Source: Vulcanimicrobiota bacterium (GTDB lineage Bacteria; Vulcanimicrobiota; Vulcanimicrobiia; Vulcanimicrobiales; Vulcanimicrobiaceae). Taken from it: a stretch of 8,982 nucleotides of DNA. The notes under the pieces were generated by a model. It was given only the letters and a program-made list of their open reading frames with translations. It searched no databases and had not been told where the DNA came from. The translations under genes were made by a program, and so were the position numbers. Where the stretch lies: the NCBI GenBank assembly GCA_019233165.1, contig JAFAMS010000255.1, positions 1 to 8,982 of the forward strand, read 5' to 3'. How positions within the stretch are numbered: the stretch's first letter is position 1; every line of letters begins with the position of its first letter. Below are positions 5,387 through 8,982 of the stretch, in pieces.

Positions 5387-6394
5387 ATGAAACGTAAACG
5401 ATTCGTTGCCGCCGGCACGGCGTTCGCCTCGATCGGGATCGTGCGCGCGCCGGCAAAAGCGGCGCAATTCCAAGGGAAGTGCGGGACCGACACGCCGATC
5501 GAGCACCCGATCAACGTCCGAGCGATCCAGATGTTCAACGCGATCAAGGCGGAGACGGGCGGGCGTCTCGAGGTCAAGGTCTTCCCGAACAACTCGCTCG
5601 GTGGCAATCCGGCGATGCTGCAGCAGATCCGGACCGGCGCGCTCGAGTTCATGATGGCCAACGGCGCCGGGACGATCGCGAACGTCTTCCCGCTCGCCGG
5701 CATGGAGAGCCTCGGCTTCGTCTTCAAAGACGATGCGATGGCGTTCCGCGCGATGGACGGCGCCTTCGGCGAGTACGTTCGCAAGCAGATCAACGACAAG
5801 GCCGAGCTGAACATCACGATCTTCGGGCACGAGTTCGAGCACGGGTTCCGGCAGATCACGACCAGCTCGAAGCCGATCCACGCCGCCGACGATCTCGCCG
5901 GCGTGAAATTGCGGACGCCCGTCAGCAAGATCTGGACCGACCTCTTTCAGACGCTCGGCGCGAGTCCGATCTCGCTGAACTTCGCCGAGGTCTACGTCGC
6001 GCTGCAAACCAAAGTCGCCGACGGGCAAGAGAACCCGCTGGTCGTCATCGAGGTCGCGCGGCTCTTCGAGGTCCAGAGGTATCTGAGCCTGACGAGCCAC
6101 ATGTGGGCCGGGTACAATCTCATCTCGAATGCGCAGTACTGGAAAGCGCTGCCCAAAGATATCCAAGACGTCGTCGAACGGAATCTCGCGAAGTACAGCA
6201 CGTTACAGCGAGCCGACACGATCAACCTGAACAACTCGCTCGCGGACAAACTTCGGCGCCAAGGGATGCAGGTGGTGAACCCCGACCGCGATTCGTTCAA
6301 GAAGAAGCTCGGCCCGTACTACGCGCGCTGGAAGAACGAATTCGGGCAGACGGCGTGGTCGCTGCTCGAGCAATATACGGGAAAGATCGGCTAG
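5387..6394 (+). CDS. dctP: TRAP transporter solute-binding protein, DctP family
   Basis: The 335-residue protein has the usual length of a DctP-type periplasmic binding protein. A signal peptide (1 to about 26, ending APAKAA) starts with KRKRF, which is Tat-like but lacks a true twin Arg. Family marks follow: the LGGNPAMLQQIRTGALEF segment (71-88), GVKLRTP with Arg176 at the place of the conserved carboxylate-binding arginine, EVYVALQ (201-207) and DGQENP (212-217). Such proteins deliver organic acids to a DctQ/DctM membrane pair. No permease gene lies on either side, so it must use a distant permease or have another sensing role. TAGGA about 8 bases before ATG 5387 is the ribosome binding site. 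The ligand cannot be predicted. Confidence 0.9.
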   Translation: MKRKRFVAAGTAFASIGIVRAPAKAAQFQGKCGTDTPIEHPINVRAIQMFNAIKAETGGRLEVKVFPNNSLGGNPAMLQQIRTGALEFMMANGAGTIANVFPLAGMESLGFVFKDDAMAFRAMDGAFGEYVRKQINDKAELNITIFGHEFEHGFRQITTSSKPIHAADDLAGVKLRTPVSKIWTDLFQTLGASPISLNFAEVYVALQTKVADGQENPLVVIEVARLFEVQRYLSLTSHMWAGYNLISNAQYWKALPKDIQDVVERNLAKYSTLQRADTINLNNSLADKLRRQGMQVVNPDRDSFKKKLGPYYARWKNEFGQTAWSLLEQYTGKIG

Positions 6395-6395
6395 C

Positions 6396-7466
6396 TTACT
6401 TGTCGGAGCCCGCCTCGCAACTCTCGAACGCGAACGAATAAATCCCGATACCGAAATGCTGGGGGAAAAGACGCAGGTCGTGCGTCCCCCACTTCTTGTT
6501 CATGATCAGCTCGTACGCGCGCGGAGCATCGACGACGACGTAGGAGTTGCCTTTGTCGTCGTACTTGACGTCAGCTCCCGCGTCGTCGTGCGCGACCGCC
6601 TTGCCGTCTTGCGTCACGACCACGTTGCCGGGCGTGCCGCTCTCCGGCTGCATGACCCCGACGACCTGGATGGCGTGATATGTGATCGCGAGGTGTCCGC
6701 TGCCGTCGCCGGAGGCCATTCCCATCGACGTCCGGCGCCAGAACCCTTGAAGATAGATTCCACCGTCCTGGTGTGAGCCGCCGTCGACGAAGTTCTCGAG
6801 CAAGGGACGATTGGCGAGACCGGTGTGGGCGTTGGCGATGTGGCCTTGCTGGCCGCCGAGGAACGTCTCGGCGGTCATCGGATAGCACACCGCTCCCGGC
6901 TTGCTGTAACTGTCCTGCGGGAGCAGTGCCATCAGCGGCGGGAGCTGCAAGCCGGGGTTCCCGGCTTTGAGGGCCGCTTGAATCTTCGTCTCGGTTTGCG
7001 GGTAGCCGCCCTCGCCGTCGATGCTCTCGATCAAGTTTCCGCTGCGGTCGTAGAGCAGCTCGTGCGGATAGAACCCCGTGCGATAGCGATTCCAAATCGT
7101 GTGGTTCGAATCGTTTGCGACGGGCCACGACACCGCAAGCCGCTTCGAGGCATCGGCGAGATTCTTCGGGTCGGCCGAGAACGGGAATTCCGGCGTGTGG
7201 ACGCCGACGATCACGAGGCCGTCGGCGGCGTACCGTTTCGCCCACTCGCGCAGATACGGAAGCGTGCGCAGGCAGTTGATGCAGGTGTACTCCCAAAAGT
7301 CGACCAGAACGACCTTGTCGCGCAAATCCGCAGGGCCGAGCGGCTTGCTGTTGATCCAGCCGGTCGCGCCGTCGAACGGTAGCAACTGCGCCGGAGCCGG
7401 AGCGGCCGCGGGGGCGGCGACGGCGGTCAACAGCAGCGAGGCGACGACGGCCAGCAGCGTTCTCAC
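6396..7466 (-). CDS. Exported DipZ-like thioredoxin-family protein
   Basis: The 356-residue protein starts with a signal peptide (GTG 7466; MRTLLAVVASLLLTAVA). A TlpA/DipZ-type thioredoxin domain follows. VVLVDFWEYTCINCLRTLPYL carries the redox pair Cys62-Cys65, and the family marks GVHTPEFPF, WPVANDSNHTIWNRY and GEGGYPQTETKIQ are clear. The C-terminal half, beginning near YPMTAETFLGG, resembles the beta-rich domain found at the end of DipZ proteins. DipZ normally also has an N-terminal CcdA-like membrane domain; it is absent here, so electrons must come from a separate partner. The likely role is disulfide reduction or redox handling outside the cytoplasm. The frame remains open upstream to 7691, but that part overlaps the divergent binding-protein gene and places the signal peptide inside, so GTG 7466 is chosen. 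The stop lies one base from the dctP stop. Confidence 0.85.
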   Translation of the reverse strand: MRTLLAVVASLLLTAVAAPAAAPAPAQLLPFDGATGWINSKPLGPADLRDKVVLVDFWEYTCINCLRTLPYLREWAKRYAADGLVIVGVHTPEFPFSADPKNLADASKRLAVSWPVANDSNHTIWNRYRTGFYPHELLYDRSGNLIESIDGEGGYPQTETKIQAALKAGNPGLQLPPLMALLPQDSYSKPGAVCYPMTAETFLGGQQGHIANAHTGLANRPLLENFVDGGSHQDGGIYLQGFWRRTSMGMASGDGSGHLAITYHAIQVVGVMQPESGTPGNVVVTQDGKAVAHDDAGADVKYDDKGNSYVVVDAPRAYELIMNKKWGTHDLRLFPQHFGIGIYSFAFESCEAGSDK

Positions 7467-7503
7467 GAGAGGATAACGTCCGCTCTTCGAAGACCGTTTC
7501 CTT

Positions 7504-8982
7504 GTGCGCCTCCGCCTCGGGCTGCTTGCCGCGTCGCTGCTGTGGGTCTCTTGCCCCGGGCTAGCCTCGCCGGATGCGAACGAGCGGACGCTGCGGGTTG
7601 CGTTGACGCAGGAGCCGTCGACGCTCAATCCGGTCGTCGGGACGCTCGCGGTCGAGACCGACGTCGCGCAGCTGATCTTCAGCGGGCTCACGCGCTACGA
7701 CGAGCGCGGAAATCGCGTCCCCGACCTCGCCGAGGCCGTGCCGTCGCGCGCCAACGGCGGAATCTCGGCCGACGGGCGGACGCTCACATACCATCTGCTT
7801 CACAACGCGCAGTGGCAAGACGGCGTCCCGCTCACCTCAGAAGACGTCAAGTTCACCTTCGAAGCCCAAATGAACCCGAAGAACAACGTCCCCAATCGGC
7901 TGCCGTACGACGAGATCGCACGCGTCGAAACACCGGACAAGTATACGGTCAGGATCGTTCTCAAGCGTCCGTGGGCGCCTGCGCTCGATGGATTCAGCGA
8001 TCGGACGGCGGGTGCGATCATCCCCGCGCATCTGCTCGCGAAGTACGAGGACCTCAACCACGTCGACTTCGGCTCGGCGCCGGTCGGCAGCGGTCCGTAC
8101 CGGCTCGTAGCGTGGCGGCGCGGGAGCGAGATGACGTTCGAAGCCGATCCGCACTTCTATCGTGCCGCGCCCAAGATCAAGCACGTTCAAATCCGCTTCC
8201 TCACGAATGACAGCACGATGATGATCGCGCTACGTACGCATGAGCTCGATCTGGCCGACCGTCTCAACATCTCGACGTGGCTCAGCCTGGGCACGATACC
8301 CGGGATGCTTCCGGCGATCAACGCCCAAACGTCGTGGGAACACCTCACCTTCAACACTGGCCGGCCGCCGCTCGACGATCGCCGCGTCCGGCTCGCGCTG
8401 TGCTACGGCTTCAACGTGCGAGAGCTCTACGCAAAGATCGCGCACGGGCTCGGACTCCTCGGGCCGACCTCGCAGAGTCCGGCGACGATCTGGTACAATC
8501 GCAAGCTCGGCTACTATCCGTTTGATCCGGCCAAAGCGCGCAAGCTGCTCGACGAAGCCGGCTGGAAGCCGGGCCCGGACGGAATCCGCGTCAAGGATGG
8601 AAAGCGGCTGAGCTTGACGTTCGTCTCGACGACGGGAAACATCACGCGCGAGCAGACCGAGGTGATCCTCCAGCAGCGCTGGCGCGCGCTCGGCATTGAC
8701 GTCGTTATCAAGAACGGCCCTGCGGCGATGGTCTTTGCGCTCGCCGCGAACGGGGGTCCGATCTATTCCGGGAACTACGATGTCGCGTTGAGCGCGTTCC
8801 TCATCCCGACCCCCGACCCGACCACGCGCAATTTCAACGGTGAAGATCGCATCCCGCCGCTCGGAAACAATCTTTCGTTCTATCGGAATCGCGAGCTCAC
8901 GCAGCTCGAAGAGGCGGCGGCCTCGACCTTCGACGAACGTGCCCGTAAGCGGATGTACGACCGTATCCAAGAGATCGAGCTG
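7504..8982 (+). CDS. ABC transporter solute-binding protein, family 5 (partial, 3' end outside window)
   Basis: 493 codons are visible and the frame runs off the window. The protein begins MRLRLGLLAASLLWVSCPGL, a signal peptide; Cys17 has Trp at -3, so a lipoprotein is possible but not well supported. The body matches family-5 (DppA/OppA-like) binding proteins: LRVALTQEPSTLNP (30-43), WQDGVPLTSEDVKFTFE (104-120), APVGSGPYRLVAW (192-204) and the late FDPAKARKLLDEAGW segment. Family members are usually somewhat over 500 residues, so only a short C-terminus should be missing. They bind peptides, nickel, glutathione or other compounds; the ligand is not predictable here, and permease genes might follow outside. 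GTG 7504 is the only good start, because an in-frame TAA lies at 7474. It is divergent from the thioredoxin gene with 37 bases between start codons. Confidence 0.9.
   Translation, partial: MRLRLGLLAASLLWVSCPGLASPDANERTLRVALTQEPSTLNPVVGTLAVETDVAQLIFSGLTRYDERGNRVPDLAEAVPSRANGGISADGRTLTYHLLHNAQWQDGVPLTSEDVKFTFEAQMNPKNNVPNRLPYDEIARVETPDKYTVRIVLKRPWAPALDGFSDRTAGAIIPAHLLAKYEDLNHVDFGSAPVGSGPYRLVAWRRGSEMTFEADPHFYRAAPKIKHVQIRFLTNDSTMMIALRTHELDLADRLNISTWLSLGTIPGMLPAINAQTSWEHLTFNTGRPPLDDRRVRLALCYGFNVRELYAKIAHGLGLLGPTSQSPATIWYNRKLGYYPFDPAKARKLLDEAGWKPGPDGIRVKDGKRLSLTFVSTTGNITREQTEVILQQRWRALGIDVVIKNGPAAMVFALAANGGPIYSGNYDVALSAFLIPTPDPTTRNFNGEDRIPPLGNNLSFYRNRELTQLEEAAASTFDERARKRMYDRIQEIEL

Noticed and set aside
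5222..6166. Long minus-strand open frame opposite dctP (314 codons), and the plus-strand frame 5479-6441
   Set aside because: Both are frame shadows of dctP, which has clear TRAP family motifs; their products are rich in Arg and Asp repeats with no domain.
6571..7382. Open frames on both strands within the DipZ-like gene (6571-7296 minus, 6825-7382 plus)
   Set aside because: They are shadows; the frame with CINC and DipZ family motifs is the real one.
7467..7691. N-terminal extension of the DipZ-like protein
   Set aside because: It would bury the signal peptide and overlap the coding start of the divergent binding protein; its composition is Ser/Arg-rich antisense.
7542..8970. Open frames 7542-8210 plus and 8230-8970 minus
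   Set aside because: They overlap the family-5 binding protein, whose frame is open to the window end and carries the family motifs throughout.
1..8982. CRISPR array, IS element, tRNA or rRNA
   Set aside because: There are no regularly spaced repeats, transposase motifs, terminal inverted repeats with target duplications, or recognisable RNA gene structures.

Overview
The window looks like chromosomal DNA from a high-GC, free-living bacterium. It has typical bacterial signal peptides, GTG and TTG starts, solute-binding proteins of the TRAP and family-5 ABC types, a DipZ-like exported thioredoxin and a HicBA toxin-antitoxin pair. There is no rRNA, tRNA or phylogenetic marker gene, so the phylum cannot be fixed; an Eremiobacterota/Vulcanimicrobiota-type soil bacterium is only a guess.

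Layout. (1) 1-313 has no convincing gene; 314-769 (+) is a small exported protein of unknown function. (2) 770-5005 is an accessory-looking block in which every gene is on the minus strand. Read in the direction of transcription, it holds hicB-hicA (5002-4485), a short clostripain-like (peptidase C11) gene fragment (4392-3874), a two-gene operon for an exported four-cysteine lipoprotein and an exported beta-propeller-like protein (3555-1546), and a second C11 fragment (1413-916). The C11 fragments and their upstream sequence form a direct repeat of about 560 bp that brackets the lipoprotein/propeller operon, which is visibly lower in GC. (3) 5148-6394 (+) encodes a small exported peptide followed by a TRAP DctP-type binding protein without permease genes. 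(4) 6396-7466 (-) encodes an exported DipZ-like thioredoxin, convergent with dctP with one base between them. (5) 7504-8982 (+, runs off the end) is an ABC family-5 solute-binding protein, divergent from the thioredoxin gene.

Main observations. The two C11 proteins keep the N-terminal fold motif and the catalytic-His motif (DHGGG), but both end at the point where the catalytic-Cys segment should begin. They differ mostly at wobble positions, except for a sharply bounded 106-bp patch that matches at 105 positions. Four minus-strand transcription units (hicBA, both C11 copies, the lipoprotein operon) are preceded by the same promoter-like pattern, TTGNNN, 16-17 bp, (C/G)ATAAG. The pentamer cttat was found on the plus strand only at these four places. 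The pattern also helps choose the lipoprotein start. How the C11 fragments and the secreted pair might work together, if they do, cannot be read from the sequence.
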